DNA from: Opitutales bacterium | Lineage (GTDB): Bacteria; Verrucomicrobiota; Verrucomicrobiia; Opitutales; UBA2987 | DNA: 64,000 nucleotides | NCBI GenBank assembly: GCA_021772515.1 | Contig: JAJFLU010000043.1 | Coordinates: forward strand, 62,001-126,000 | Reading direction: 5' to 3' | In this document: in pieces, positions 1 through 7,907 of the stretch | Numbering within the stretch: the first letter of the stretch is position 1 | Layout of the letters: each line of letters starts with the position of its first letter | Notes under the pieces: model-generated | Seen by the model: only the letters and a program-made list of their open reading frames with translations | Told to the model about the DNA's origin: nothing | The model's database searches: none | Position numbers and translations under genes: made by a program

Positions 1-660
1 ATACCGACCGAAACGCGTATAAATGAGCACGAAATGGGCCGCCAGCATGATCGTGCCGACAACAAATACCGAGTAGGGCAGCTCGAAATCGGCCCCGATC
101 AAAATGCCCTCGTTGGCGGAGGCTGGAAGCACCCCCGGCATGTCCGGGTATTGAGCGCCCTTGGTAAGATAACTGGCAAGACCGCGAGCAATCTCCATCA
201 TCGCCAGGGTGATGATAAAGCTCGGAAGCCGCGACCACACGGTCAGCAATCCGTTGATCACACCAATTAACACGCCGGTCAAAACCGGCAGCAGCAATGC
301 CAAAACCGCCCCTACAAGGGTCACCGTGATACTGCCATCGGGCCCGGTGACGGATAGAATCGCCGGGCCGGTATCGAGCATCCATTTATAGAGCACCCCC
401 ATCTGACAACCCGCCAGGGTAGCCACGAGAGCGACCGATAAATCGATCTCACAACAGAGAAGGACAAACGTCAGCCCGGTGGCCACGAGGGCGCGGGTCG
501 AGGCCTGTTTGAGGACCGAATTGAGGGTATAAAGGTCGAAAAACCCGGAGGTGAAGATCGAAAAGAAAATCACCAGAGCGAAAAGCGTCGCCAGGGGCGC
601 CAGAGCCCGGGCATGGGTTCGCAGGTTCATTCGAATGGGAAATTGTTCAAACATTTTCAT
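1..660 (-). CDS. Sugar ABC transporter permease (RbsC-like), 3' part cut off by window edge
   Basis: Reading the minus strand from ATG at 660 gives 220 codons that stay open to position 1, so the C-terminus lies outside the window. The protein starts MKMFEQFPIRMNLRTHARA and runs into successive hydrophobic segments. It contains 'CCEIDLSVALVATLAG', the E-I-D-L-S motif typical of RbsC/BPD_transp_2 permeases, and 'IGVINGLLTVWSRLPSFIIT', the usual cytoplasmic-loop region. By family knowledge it forms the inner-membrane channel for a monosaccharide. It is the third gene of a minus-strand operon after the binding protein and the double ATPase, with 40 bp to the ATPase gene. The sugar cannot be deduced. 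Confidence 0.9.
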   Translation of the reverse strand, partial: MKMFEQFPIRMNLRTHARALAPLATLFALVIFFSIFTSGFFDLYTLNSVLKQASTRALVATGLTFVLLCCEIDLSVALVATLAGCQMGVLYKWMLDTGPAILSVTGPDGSITVTLVGAVLALLLPVLTGVLIGVINGLLTVWSRLPSFIITLAMMEIARGLASYLTKGAQYPDMPGVLPASANEGILIGADFELPYSVFVVGTIMLAAHFVLIYTRFGRY

Positions 661-700
661 TTAACCATAATAAAAAGGGGTAAACCGTAATTTACCGAGG

Positions 701-2185
701 TCAGGCATGACGCATCAGTTCCGCTTTGTCCACCGAGCAATCAAAAAGCTCCTTCGTGATTTTTCCCTGCCGCATGACGAGGATGCGATCCGCGTGGGCC
801 AGCAGCAGCTCCGGTTCGCAGCTTGTGATGAGAACCGCCGCGCCCTTCTCCTTCATATCGCGAACCAACTCCATGACTTCTTTTTTGGCCCCCACGTCCA
901 TCCCTCGGGTCGGTTCCTCCAAAACCAGCAGTTGCACCTCACCGAGAAGCCATTTTCCTAGGACCACTTTTTGCTGATTGCCCCCGGAAAGCTCACCCGT
1001 TTGCACGCGGGGGTCCGGCGGGTTGCAGCCGACTTTTTCGAGGCAGGGCGCGGCCACGGCAATTTCCTTCGAGGGCGTCACCCATCTGCCGACCGCCGTA
1101 TCGAGATGCGCCAGGGTGATATTTTTGTAATTTTCCGCCTTCGAGACCAACGCCGTGGCCCTTTCCGCCGGAACAAATGCCATTCCCATTTCCACCGCTT
1201 TGGAAGGGGTCGGCAATGGGATCGCCTGGCCCTTCCACCACATTTCTCCTGCATCGGCGTCCATTGAACCACAGACACAATGGGCCAATTCCTGATGCCC
1301 AGCACCCACAAACCCGTAAAGCCCCAGAGCCTCGCCGGGGCGAACTTCCAACCCAATATCCTGAAACGCGCCTTTCAACGAAAACGAATCCAGTTTTACC
1401 AGAGGTTCTCCCGCTGCCTTGGGCGGAAGGGAAAGAGCCTCCTCCATCGCCTCCTCCGCCCCGAGGTCTTTGCCATCGAGCATTTCGTGAATCACTCCAT
1501 GCTTATCCAGCCCAGCAGTTGGCAGAGTCGAGCGCAGCCGCCCATCCACCAGGATGGTCACACGGTCGCAGGCTTCCAGGATCTCCTCGATAAAGTGGCT
1601 GACAAACACGATCCCCCGGCCCTCTTCTTTCAGCCTCCTTAAAAGCTGAAAAAGTCGCTCCTTTTCGGGCGGAGAAAGTGCGCTCGTGGGCTCGTCGAGG
1701 ATGAACAATCGGCTCCCGGCATGGAGGCAGCGGGCGATCTCGACCAGTTGCCGGGTGGAAAGCGGGAAACTGCCCAACGGTCGCGTGACTTCCAGTTCGA
1801 GGTTCACCGTCTCCAAAATCGAGCGGGCTTGCCGATTCATTTCCTTCCAGTCGATCAACCCAAATTTCCCCCTCAACTGGCGGCCCAGAAAGAGGTTTTC
1901 CGCCACACTCAGTTTCCCCACCCCGGACAATTCCTGATAAACCATCGCTATACCGTGGGCCAGAGCCTCGTGTGGATTCCCCATCCGGATAGGTTTGCCC
2001 TGAAAAGTGATCCTGCCCTCGAAATCCGAAAGCGCCCCCGAGAGGATCTTCATCAAGGTGCTTTTGCCCGCCCCATTGGCCCCCACCAACCCATGAATTT
2101 CACCCGCTCTCAATTCCAGGCTGACATCCCGCAGGGCCTCAATCCCCGAATAGGATTTGGAAATATTTTCGCAGGTCAGAAGCAT
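701..2185 (-). CDS. Sugar ABC transporter ATP-binding protein, two ABC domains (RbsA/MglA/XylG type)
   Basis: This 494-residue protein has two fused nucleotide-binding domains, the usual RbsA-type length. Domain 1 has Walker A GANGAGKST (residues 35-43), a degenerate signature LSTRQ (142-146) and Walker B FILDEP (161-166). Domain 2 has the degenerate Walker A normal for this family (GFVGAGHQEL) and a good LSGGNQQ signature at 399-405. Its Walker B reads LVLEEPTRG, so Glu423 replaces the Asp that most relatives have before the catalytic Glu. It should energise import of a sugar through the permease encoded downstream. It lies between the binding-protein gene (76 bp upstream) and the permease gene (40 bp downstream). 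The sugar specificity is not evident. Confidence 0.95.
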   Translation of the reverse strand: MLLTCENISKSYSGIEALRDVSLELRAGEIHGLVGANGAGKSTLMKILSGALSDFEGRITFQGKPIRMGNPHEALAHGIAMVYQELSGVGKLSVAENLFLGRQLRGKFGLIDWKEMNRQARSILETVNLELEVTRPLGSFPLSTRQLVEIARCLHAGSRLFILDEPTSALSPPEKERLFQLLRRLKEEGRGIVFVSHFIEEILEACDRVTILVDGRLRSTLPTAGLDKHGVIHEMLDGKDLGAEEAMEEALSLPPKAAGEPLVKLDSFSLKGAFQDIGLEVRPGEALGLYGFVGAGHQELAHCVCGSMDADAGEMWWKGQAIPLPTPSKAVEMGMAFVPAERATALVSKAENYKNITLAHLDTAVGRWVTPSKEIAVAAPCLEKVGCNPPDPRVQTGELSGGNQQKVVLGKWLLGEVQLLVLEEPTRGMDVGAKKEVMELVRDMKEKGAAVLITSCEPELLLAHADRILVMRQGKITKELFDCSVDKAELMRHA

Positions 2186-2260
2186 TTATGTGGTAGGAAT
2201 GCAGGTTGCTGGATGCGGGATGGGAAGGAGGACGAAAACGGAGAGGAAGATTTGGTGAAG

Positions 2261-3310
2261 TCAGACCAGACAGCGAGAGGGGTCCGCCATGTAGAGCATG
2301 GCTTCGGCGTTGCCCGTCTCAAGGCTGACCAACGGCCCCGGGGTCACTACACGCAGGGGCAAATCCTCCACTTTTTCACCGTTGCGGGCGATGAATTGCC
2401 CGATAACCAGAGTGTTCATGTGAATCAGGCAGGCCGGATTGACCGTAGTGGCGTGGATCCGTCCATCGATAACCGCCGTCAGGCCCTCTTTCTGCCCATC
2501 CACCGCCGTGATCACCATGCCCTCGTGTCGACTGCCCTTGAGGGCTTCCACCGACGCGATTGCCATGTCATCATTATGAAAAAAAGCTCCCGCGATCTTT
2601 TCCTGTGTTTGGTTGAGCAGCGCGGCAAAAGTGGCTCTCGCTTTTTCCTTCTCCCAATCACACCAACGCACCCCGCCGCCGACCACCTCGACATCCGGGT
2701 ATTCGCTCAAAATTTTCTCGAAACCGGCCCGTCGCCCCTGCCCACCGGAATGCCCGCTCGCCCCGCCGATGTGGATGACTTTTCCTCTCCCGCCGATTTT
2801 ATCCATCAAATACTTTGTGCTCGTGCGCCCCATGTATTCCTGATCCGGCTCGATCTGTAACCACACGCCGACCTCCCGCATTCGATCGAGCGCGACCAGA
2901 TGGGTGTCCATGCTGATGACGGGAATATTGCGGCGTTTCAACTTGCGCACCGCCGGTTCCAGGGCGTCGATCTGCTGGGCCTGCACGGCCACGAAATCCC
3001 AATCCTGATTTGCCAGCCGCTCCATTTCGCTGCGCTGTTTTTCCAGGTTAAAAGCGCCGTCAAACCACGTCACCTCGACATCCAGCAACTCGCCCCAAAG
3101 CTCCGCCGTGGTCTTGCCCAGAGTGCACCAGGTGCTTTGCAAACCGCCATTGCCCATGGCCGCCCTCAGTTTGCGCCGCTTGCCATCAGCCGGAGCCGCC
3201 ACCGCCGAATCCTTACCCCCACAACCAGCCAAAGACGCCAAAGCCAAAGGTCCCAGCCCCATCAAAACACTCTTTTTAAGAAATTCCCGACGATCCGCTT
3301 TGTCTGCCAT
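2261..3310 (-). CDS. Sugar ABC transporter substrate-binding lipoprotein with Tat-type signal
   Basis: This 349-residue protein starts MADKADRREFLKKSVLMGLG. It has a twin-arginine motif (RREFLKK), a hydrophobic stretch and a lipobox LAGC, so it is probably exported folded by Tat and then lipidated. The mature part resembles Peripla_BP_4 (ribose-type) proteins: 'VQAQQIDALEPAVRKLKRRN', 'PVISMDTHLV', 'FHNDDMAIASVEALK' and 'TAVDGQKEGLTAVIDG' are the expected hinge and ligand-loop segments. It is the first gene of the operon that continues with the ATPase and permease genes. The 223 bp upstream, shared with the divergent methyltransferase gene, should hold both promoters, but no clear promoter was found. 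Confidence 0.93.
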   Translation of the reverse strand: MADKADRREFLKKSVLMGLGPLALASLAGCGGKDSAVAAPADGKRRKLRAAMGNGGLQSTWCTLGKTTAELWGELLDVEVTWFDGAFNLEKQRSEMERLANQDWDFVAVQAQQIDALEPAVRKLKRRNIPVISMDTHLVALDRMREVGVWLQIEPDQEYMGRTSTKYLMDKIGGRGKVIHIGGASGHSGGQGRRAGFEKILSEYPDVEVVGGGVRWCDWEKEKARATFAALLNQTQEKIAGAFFHNDDMAIASVEALKGSRHEGMVITAVDGQKEGLTAVIDGRIHATTVNPACLIHMNTLVIGQFIARNGEKVEDLPLRVVTPGPLVSLETGNAEAMLYMADPSRCLV

Positions 3311-3533
3311 AATAAATTAAGAAATAAAAATTTAGCCCATCAATAAAATTAAATCGTTTTCAAAACCAAAAAACCACCTACCAGAAACCATACTCCTGGT
3401 CAAATCCTTCCCATGCCGGGTGGTAGAAGTTTCTGATTATTTCTGGACAGCCAGCGAATTGCTTGAAATGGTTGAGAAGTGAAGAACATCACCGGTTTTC
3501 TCCAAAATACCCTCAAAGCGGCAGTAAAAAGCC

Positions 3534-5177
3534 ATGCCTGATTCAGAAAATGCTCTTTATTACGGGGACAATCTCCGAATCCTCAAAAATCATCTGATTG
3601 ACGAATCGGTTGACCTTATTTATCTTGATCCGCCATTCAATTCCAAGGCTGACTACAATATCCTTTTCAAGGAGCAAAGCGGGGAACCTTCACAGGGTCA
3701 GATAAAAGCCTTTTCTGACACATGGCAATGGTCTGAGGGCGCATACATTGAATTCATCAATGAATGCCAGAATGAGAAATTATGTTCTCTCCTGGAAGGA
3801 TTTGTAAACACCATAGGTCGCAATGATGTTACGGCATATCTGACCATGATGGCTCCACGACTCCAAGAATTACACCGAGTTCTAAAACCGACAGGTAGCC
3901 TTTATTTACATTGTGATCCCGCAGCATCCCATTATTTGAAGCTGATTCTTGACTGTGTTTTTTCACCAATCAACTTTCGAAATGAAATTATTTGGCGAAG
4001 AACAAACGCTAAAAGCCTAGCTTTTACAAATTTCGCGAAAAATCACGATATTATTTTTAGATACTCAAAATCAAATAAATGGATTTGGAATCCACAGTAT
4101 CTTCCGCATGACGAGGAATATGTTAGAAAATTCTATAAATATTCCGATGAACATGGGCGGAAATACAGGTTATCTGATCTAACAAATCCAAATAAGAACC
4201 GACCAAATTTGACGTATGAGTTTTTAGGAGTAACGAGAGTATGGAGATGGACAAAAAAGAGAATGCAACAATCCTATGAAAAAGGAGTTATAGTTCAGAA
4301 AAAACCTGGTTCAGTTCCACAATTTAAGCGATTCTTAGACGAACAATCAGGAAATCCAATTGACGATATATGGAGCGATGTTCGACCCGTTCAAGCCAAC
4401 GCCGCCGAACGACTTGGCTATCCAACCCAAAAACCACTCGGCTTATTGGAACGGATAATTAGTTCATCGTCAAAAGAGGGTGATGTTGTTCTCGACCCAT
4501 TCTGCGGATGTGGAACCGCCATCGCATCAGCACAAAAATTAAAACGGAATTGGATTGGAATCGATATAACCCACTTAGCAGTTTCATTAATTCAGGCGCG
4601 ACTACGGGATATGTATGCCATTGTTTCGGGAACTGATTATCATATTGAAGGGGTTCCAGAAACAGAAAGCGCCGCACGCGTTCTCGCTCAACAGGATCGC
4701 TTTGAGTTTCAAAAATGGGCGGTTTCACTGGTTCCGAATGTTTACCCGCTTGAAGGCAAGGGAGCTGACGAAGGAATCGACGGTCGGGGTAGTTTCCCTG
4801 AAATCACAGATCAACAAAAAATCGCCCGCAGAAAAATTGTCATTCAGGTGAAGAGCGGGAAAATAACTTTGAGTGCGATCAGGGACTTCGGACATGTCAT
4901 CGAACGTGAAAAGGCCGCTCTTGGATTTTTTATCACCTTAGAAAAGCCAACAGCGAAAATGTCCATAGAGGCGAACAAAATGGGATTTTTCACTTCACAT
5001 TTGTTTCAAAGCCAAAAAATTCCGCGTTACCAGATAAGAACAATTCAGGATTTATTTTCAGGTTTGCAATTTGAGTTGCCACCAACGCTAGGCATGGGAA
5101 TCGAAGGAGTTAAAAGGGCGCAAAGAGCAGTTTCAAAAAGCGAACAGCCTGAAATAGATTTTACCGATCCTAATTAG
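3534..5177 (+). CDS. Beta-class DNA methyltransferase with C-terminal nuclease-like (PD-(D/E)xK/Mrr-type) domain
   Basis: This 547-residue protein has motif IV DPPF (residues 32-35) before motif I DPFCGCG (321-327), the order of beta-class N6-adenine/N4-cytosine methyltransferases such as type III Mod subunits. Motif I is followed by 'WIGIDITHLAVSLIQARL'. After the methylase, at about residue 400, comes a segment with GADEGIDG (410-417) and VIQVKSG (436-442). D416...Q438-V-K440 fits a QxK-type nuclease core as in Mrr-like enzymes, followed by 'FGHVIEREKAALGFFIT'. It may therefore be a one-protein restriction-modification enzyme. No separate restriction or specificity gene is nearby. The gene is visibly more AT-rich than its neighbours, which suggests horizontal acquisition. 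Family placement is firm; nuclease activity is inferred. Confidence 0.88.
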   Translation: MPDSENALYYGDNLRILKNHLIDESVDLIYLDPPFNSKADYNILFKEQSGEPSQGQIKAFSDTWQWSEGAYIEFINECQNEKLCSLLEGFVNTIGRNDVTAYLTMMAPRLQELHRVLKPTGSLYLHCDPAASHYLKLILDCVFSPINFRNEIIWRRTNAKSLAFTNFAKNHDIIFRYSKSNKWIWNPQYLPHDEEYVRKFYKYSDEHGRKYRLSDLTNPNKNRPNLTYEFLGVTRVWRWTKKRMQQSYEKGVIVQKKPGSVPQFKRFLDEQSGNPIDDIWSDVRPVQANAAERLGYPTQKPLGLLERIISSSSKEGDVVLDPFCGCGTAIASAQKLKRNWIGIDITHLAVSLIQARLRDMYAIVSGTDYHIEGVPETESAARVLAQQDRFEFQKWAVSLVPNVYPLEGKGADEGIDGRGSFPEITDQQKIARRKIVIQVKSGKITLSAIRDFGHVIEREKAALGFFITLEKPTAKMSIEANKMGFFTSHLFQSQKIPRYQIRTIQDLFSGLQFELPPTLGMGIEGVKRAQRAVSKSEQPEIDFTDPN

Positions 5178-5220
5178 AGCACTGCCCTTACTACGGTTCG
5201 GACTTCCCTTTATATTCAAC

Positions 5221-5481
5221 CTATTAATTCAGGTTCTCAAAACCCGGCAGGAGCCCGTGTATGCTCAACTCCGTAATCGAGGTGAAGGGGATTTTTTTGC
5301 TATTCCAGTGCTGGGCCACCTGGATCCCTCTGGACTAAACGCCGGATTCGGAAAGGCGGAGTTTTTTGACTTGGAATACCGCTGCTACAGCCAAACCTAG
5401 AATCAGTAAGATAATTCCCCATTCGGTGAGTGTCGGAACAACAGCGGCTGGAAAAACTTCAACCTCGTCAATCGCAACTCC
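5221..5481 (-). repeat. 261-bp duplicated segment, copy A (IPTL-CTERM end plus ADP-ribosylglycohydrolase tail)
   Basis: This segment aligns without gaps to 6802-7062, roughly 90% identical by eye. On the minus strand it encodes the end of an IPTL-CTERM protein with stop TAG. In the same frame beyond the stop it encodes a peptide containing HWNSKKIPFTSITELSIHG and ending at TAA (5224-5226). That last peptide matches the C-terminus of the ADP-ribosylglycohydrolase protein encoded at 7908-9944. The segment looks like a copy left by recombination between genes with similar 3' ends. Confidence 0.85.
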
Positions 5482-5559
5482 CATGAAGCACCCCAGCATG
5501 GTTCCCGAATCAGCCATACGAAAGCGTTCGACCCTATTTACATTACCATCATCAGCCAA
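5335..5559 (-). pseudogene. Remnant of an IPTL-CTERM exported protein
   Basis: This 74-codon open frame has no signal peptide. Its last 45 or so residues (from AIDEVEVFPAAVVPTLTEWG to the basic end KKLRLSESGV) are nearly identical to the C-terminus of the protein encoded at 6916-7665. Ahead of that is a short unrelated stretch (MADDGNVNRVERFRMADSG). With no export signal or folded domain, it is best read as the 3' remnant of a second discoidin/IPTL-CTERM gene, not a working gene. It could be a short expressed fragment, but nothing supports that. Confidence 0.7.
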
Positions 5560-5743
5560 ACAATTACGAAAATTCTTGAAATAAACAGTTGCATGATTAA
5601 TTTACCAATTAGTCGCGGTATATTTGCAGCTTACATATATTCAGGCTGCATGAGATATATCCGCGTGAGGTCTTAGTTTACAGTTGGACAAATTGAAGCG
5701 AATGGCCGCATCTCAAACGAAAGTAATCGAAAGGATAGAGGAC

Positions 5744-6427
5744 ATGAGTTCGACGAAGAAAACAGCAAGAATCGCAGGGTGGCTATATCTATTACTGGCA
5801 ATAGCCGGCGTTTTCAGCCTTATCTATGTCCCATCCACTCTTATAGTGTCTGGAGATGCCGCAGCTACTGCCAACAATATTACGTCTTCTGAACTTCTAT
5901 TTCGATTCGGTATTCTTACTGGTTTCATTTCTCAGGTCGTCTTTATATTCCTGGTTTTGGTTTTATACCGTTTACTCAAAGAGATAAGTCATAAACAAGC
6001 GTTGCTTATGGTGACATTGGTCGTGGTCTCTGTCTCTACAGGATTTCTTAACTCGCTCAATAATATAGCCGCTTTGATAATCTTGAGTGGCGCTGACTTT
6101 TTGTCGGTATTCGACAAATCTCAGTTGGATTCCCTGGCATATTTTTTTCTCCGTTTGGAAAGCCATGGGATACAGGTAATCCAGGTATTTTGGGGGCTCT
6201 GGCTTTTCCCCTTTGGGCTTCTCGTATATAAATCTCGCTTCATTCCCAAGATTCTGGGTGTCTTACTCATAATTGCAGGCTTCGCCTATTTGCTGAGTAG
6301 TTTTATGTTCTTGGTCTTGCCGCAATACCAGGCTACTATTTCTCCGCTCCTCACTCTTCTTGAGGTGGGAGAATTGCCGATTATATTTTGGCTTTTGATC
6401 GTGGGTGCAAAAGCTCAGTCATCATAA
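5744..6427 (+). CDS. DUF4386 family integral membrane protein
   Basis: This start (MSSTKKTARIAGWLYLLLAI) gives 227 residues and is preferred over an upstream TTG because AGGATAGAGG lies just before the ATG. The opening 'KKTARIAGWLYLLLAIAGVF' and the later 'GLWLFPFGLLVYKSRFIPKI' match DUF4386 proteins, which have about six transmembrane segments and no established function. Hydrophobic helices are visible across the length. It stands alone between two copies of the duplicated IPTL segment and looks like an accessory gene. No partner gene suggests a role. Confidence 0.85.
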   Translation: MSSTKKTARIAGWLYLLLAIAGVFSLIYVPSTLIVSGDAAATANNITSSELLFRFGILTGFISQVVFIFLVLVLYRLLKEISHKQALLMVTLVVVSVSTGFLNSLNNIAALIILSGADFLSVFDKSQLDSLAYFFLRLESHGIQVIQVFWGLWLFPFGLLVYKSRFIPKILGVLLIIAGFAYLLSSFMFLVLPQYQATISPLLTLLEVGELPIIFWLLIVGAKAQSS

Positions 6428-6560
6428 TGCCCAACTCCTTCAGTTCTCTGATCGGGTTAATAAAAATCAATCGACTGCGACTGCGCACAGTACCTGCACA
6501 ATTGCCGCCTGACAATTCAATTTAAAAGTTGCTCCGAAAGGTGTCGATAAAGGTTGACCG

Positions 6561-6866
6561 ATGAATTCGGATATTTCAGTAGAGTCAATTTTCTGGTTTG
6601 GGTTGGTCACGGGCGTCTGTGGCGGCCGCGCCCTGTTTCTTTACGGACTTGGTAAAGTGACTTCGGCCCTCAAACGGGTTGCCGGGTCGAGGATGAAAAA
6701 GATTCTCGCCAGCCTGACGGTTCAAATCGTCGCCTTCAAGGTCACCCATTTCGGCCTTGGATTGGTGGTGTTGAGATTTTTAACTTTGGCGGTCCGCTTA
6801 CCTACTGATTCAAATCCTCAAATCCCGGCAAAGGCCCGTGGATGCTTAATTCCGTTATCGAGGTGA
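6561..6866 (+). pseudogene. Truncated N-terminus of a Na/Pi-cotransporter family protein
   Basis: The first 50 or so residues resemble the start of PF02690 Na/phosphate symporters. They have a hydrophobic helix followed by 'LFLYGLGKVTSALKRVAGSR' and 'MKKILASLT', equivalent to the family's 'LFLFGMxxMxxGLxxxAGxxL' block. Full-length members run to 500 residues or more. Here similarity stops after about residue 52, and the rest (VQIVAFKVTHFGLGL onward) reads into the repeat at 6802 without family features. The gene is therefore truncated, probably by the rearrangement that brought in the duplicated IPTL segment. Confidence 0.7.
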
Positions 6867-7062
6867 AGGGGATTTTTTTGCTTTTCCAGTGCTGGGCCAC
6901 CTGGATCCCTCGGGACTAAACGCCGAATTCGGAAAGGCGGAGTTTTTTGACTTGGAATACCGCTGCTACAGCCAGACCTAGAATCAGTAAGATAATTCCC
7001 CATTCGGTGAGTGTCGGAACAACAGCGGCTGGTAAAACTTCAACCTCGTCAATCGCGGCTCC
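6802..7062 (-). repeat. 261-bp duplicated segment, copy B
   Basis: This is the gap-free partner of 5221-5481. It covers the C-terminal codons of the IPTL-CTERM gene at 6916-7665 and the non-coding stretch beyond its TAG stop. In frame after the stop is QVAQHWKSKKIPFTSITEL, continuing to a TAG at 6803-6805. A third, shorter copy of this tail (about 83 bp) is the real 3' end of the gene at 7908-9944. Confidence 0.85.
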
Positions 7063-7665
7063 GCCCACAGCAAAAGTGATCTTGACATACCGCGCTGAAA
7101 CCGAATCAAAACTAGCTTGAATAGTGTCTGCGCCGCTAATCGTTCCGGTGAAGCCACCTGCGGCTGTCGTCGAATCCAAAGCCAGCACATATTCGGTGGA
7201 ATCGTCGGTGTCATTTCCATCGGCAAAAACGCCGTCGGTAAGTGCCACCTCTACCGTAAAGTTTCCGGGATCGCGGTCGTCGAAGAGCCCTAATCTATCA
7301 CGTCCAAATTTGACTCTGTCTATCAATAATGCTTGACCTAAATCTATCTTGATCCAACTATTTGCGCTGGCTCCAATCCAACTCGCCCCGTTGCCGTAAT
7401 TTCCGTCATTGATGTGTGCTATCTGATGGACCGCGCTTGATCCTCCTCCAAAAATATCCTTCGCTACTACAGTACCGAGGAAGGCCAGATTTCCCGCCGT
7501 GTCAAAGGGTCTGGCTTGGCAACCGGGACCTGGAGAGGAAAGATCGTTGCAAAATTGAACCCCGGAAAATGCCGATGGCGCAACTACATCAACCGAGGCC
7601 CCGTAGACCCCAATTGTGCTGAAAATACCTAATATAATACCCCATCTCCTTAATGCTCGCCACAT
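6916..7665 (-). CDS. Exported discoidin (F5/8 type C)-like protein with IPTL-CTERM sorting signal
   Basis: The start at 7665 (MWRALRRWGIILGIFSTIGV) gives a normal signal peptide and 249 residues. An upstream in-frame ATG at 7740 would add 25 residues ahead of the signal and is less likely. The middle part resembles an F5/8 type C domain: 'ASWIGASANSWIKIDLGQ' early and 'SARYVKITF' before the end. The C-terminus is VPTLTEWG, a hydrophobic helix and a basic tail, the IPTL-CTERM signal thought to be handled by exosortase H. The mature protein should be surface-attached or released and may bind carbohydrate. The 3' end lies within duplicated segment B. Confidence 0.85.
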   Translation of the reverse strand: MWRALRRWGIILGIFSTIGVYGASVDVVAPSAFSGVQFCNDLSSPGPGCQARPFDTAGNLAFLGTVVAKDIFGGGSSAVHQIAHINDGNYGNGASWIGASANSWIKIDLGQALLIDRVKFGRDRLGLFDDRDPGNFTVEVALTDGVFADGNDTDDSTEYVLALDSTTAAGGFTGTISGADTIQASFDSVSARYVKITFAVGGAAIDEVEVLPAAVVPTLTEWGIILLILGLAVAAVFQVKKLRLSEFGV

Positions 7666-7907
7666 AATTATTGCCCACTTCCTATATAAAAAAATTTTCC
7701 TGTTAAACATCCATGATCGTTGAAAATTACAACATTCCACTAAATACTTCGATCCAAGTTACCGATTCCCAATGCCAGTTAATATGAATATTACAGAAAA
7801 CGTAGAAACGGTTTTGTCAAGATTATTCCTCTAATAATAACAGAGAGCGCAACCTGATTATGAGCAATAAAAAGCTTCGTGGGGACACAGCAAGTCGGTC
7901 TGTATCA

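Noticed and set aside
1721-2860. 379-codon plus-strand frame opposite the sugar ABC ATPase and binding-protein genes
   Set aside because: Antisense shadow of two well-supported genes; translation has no domain, signal or family motif and no SD.
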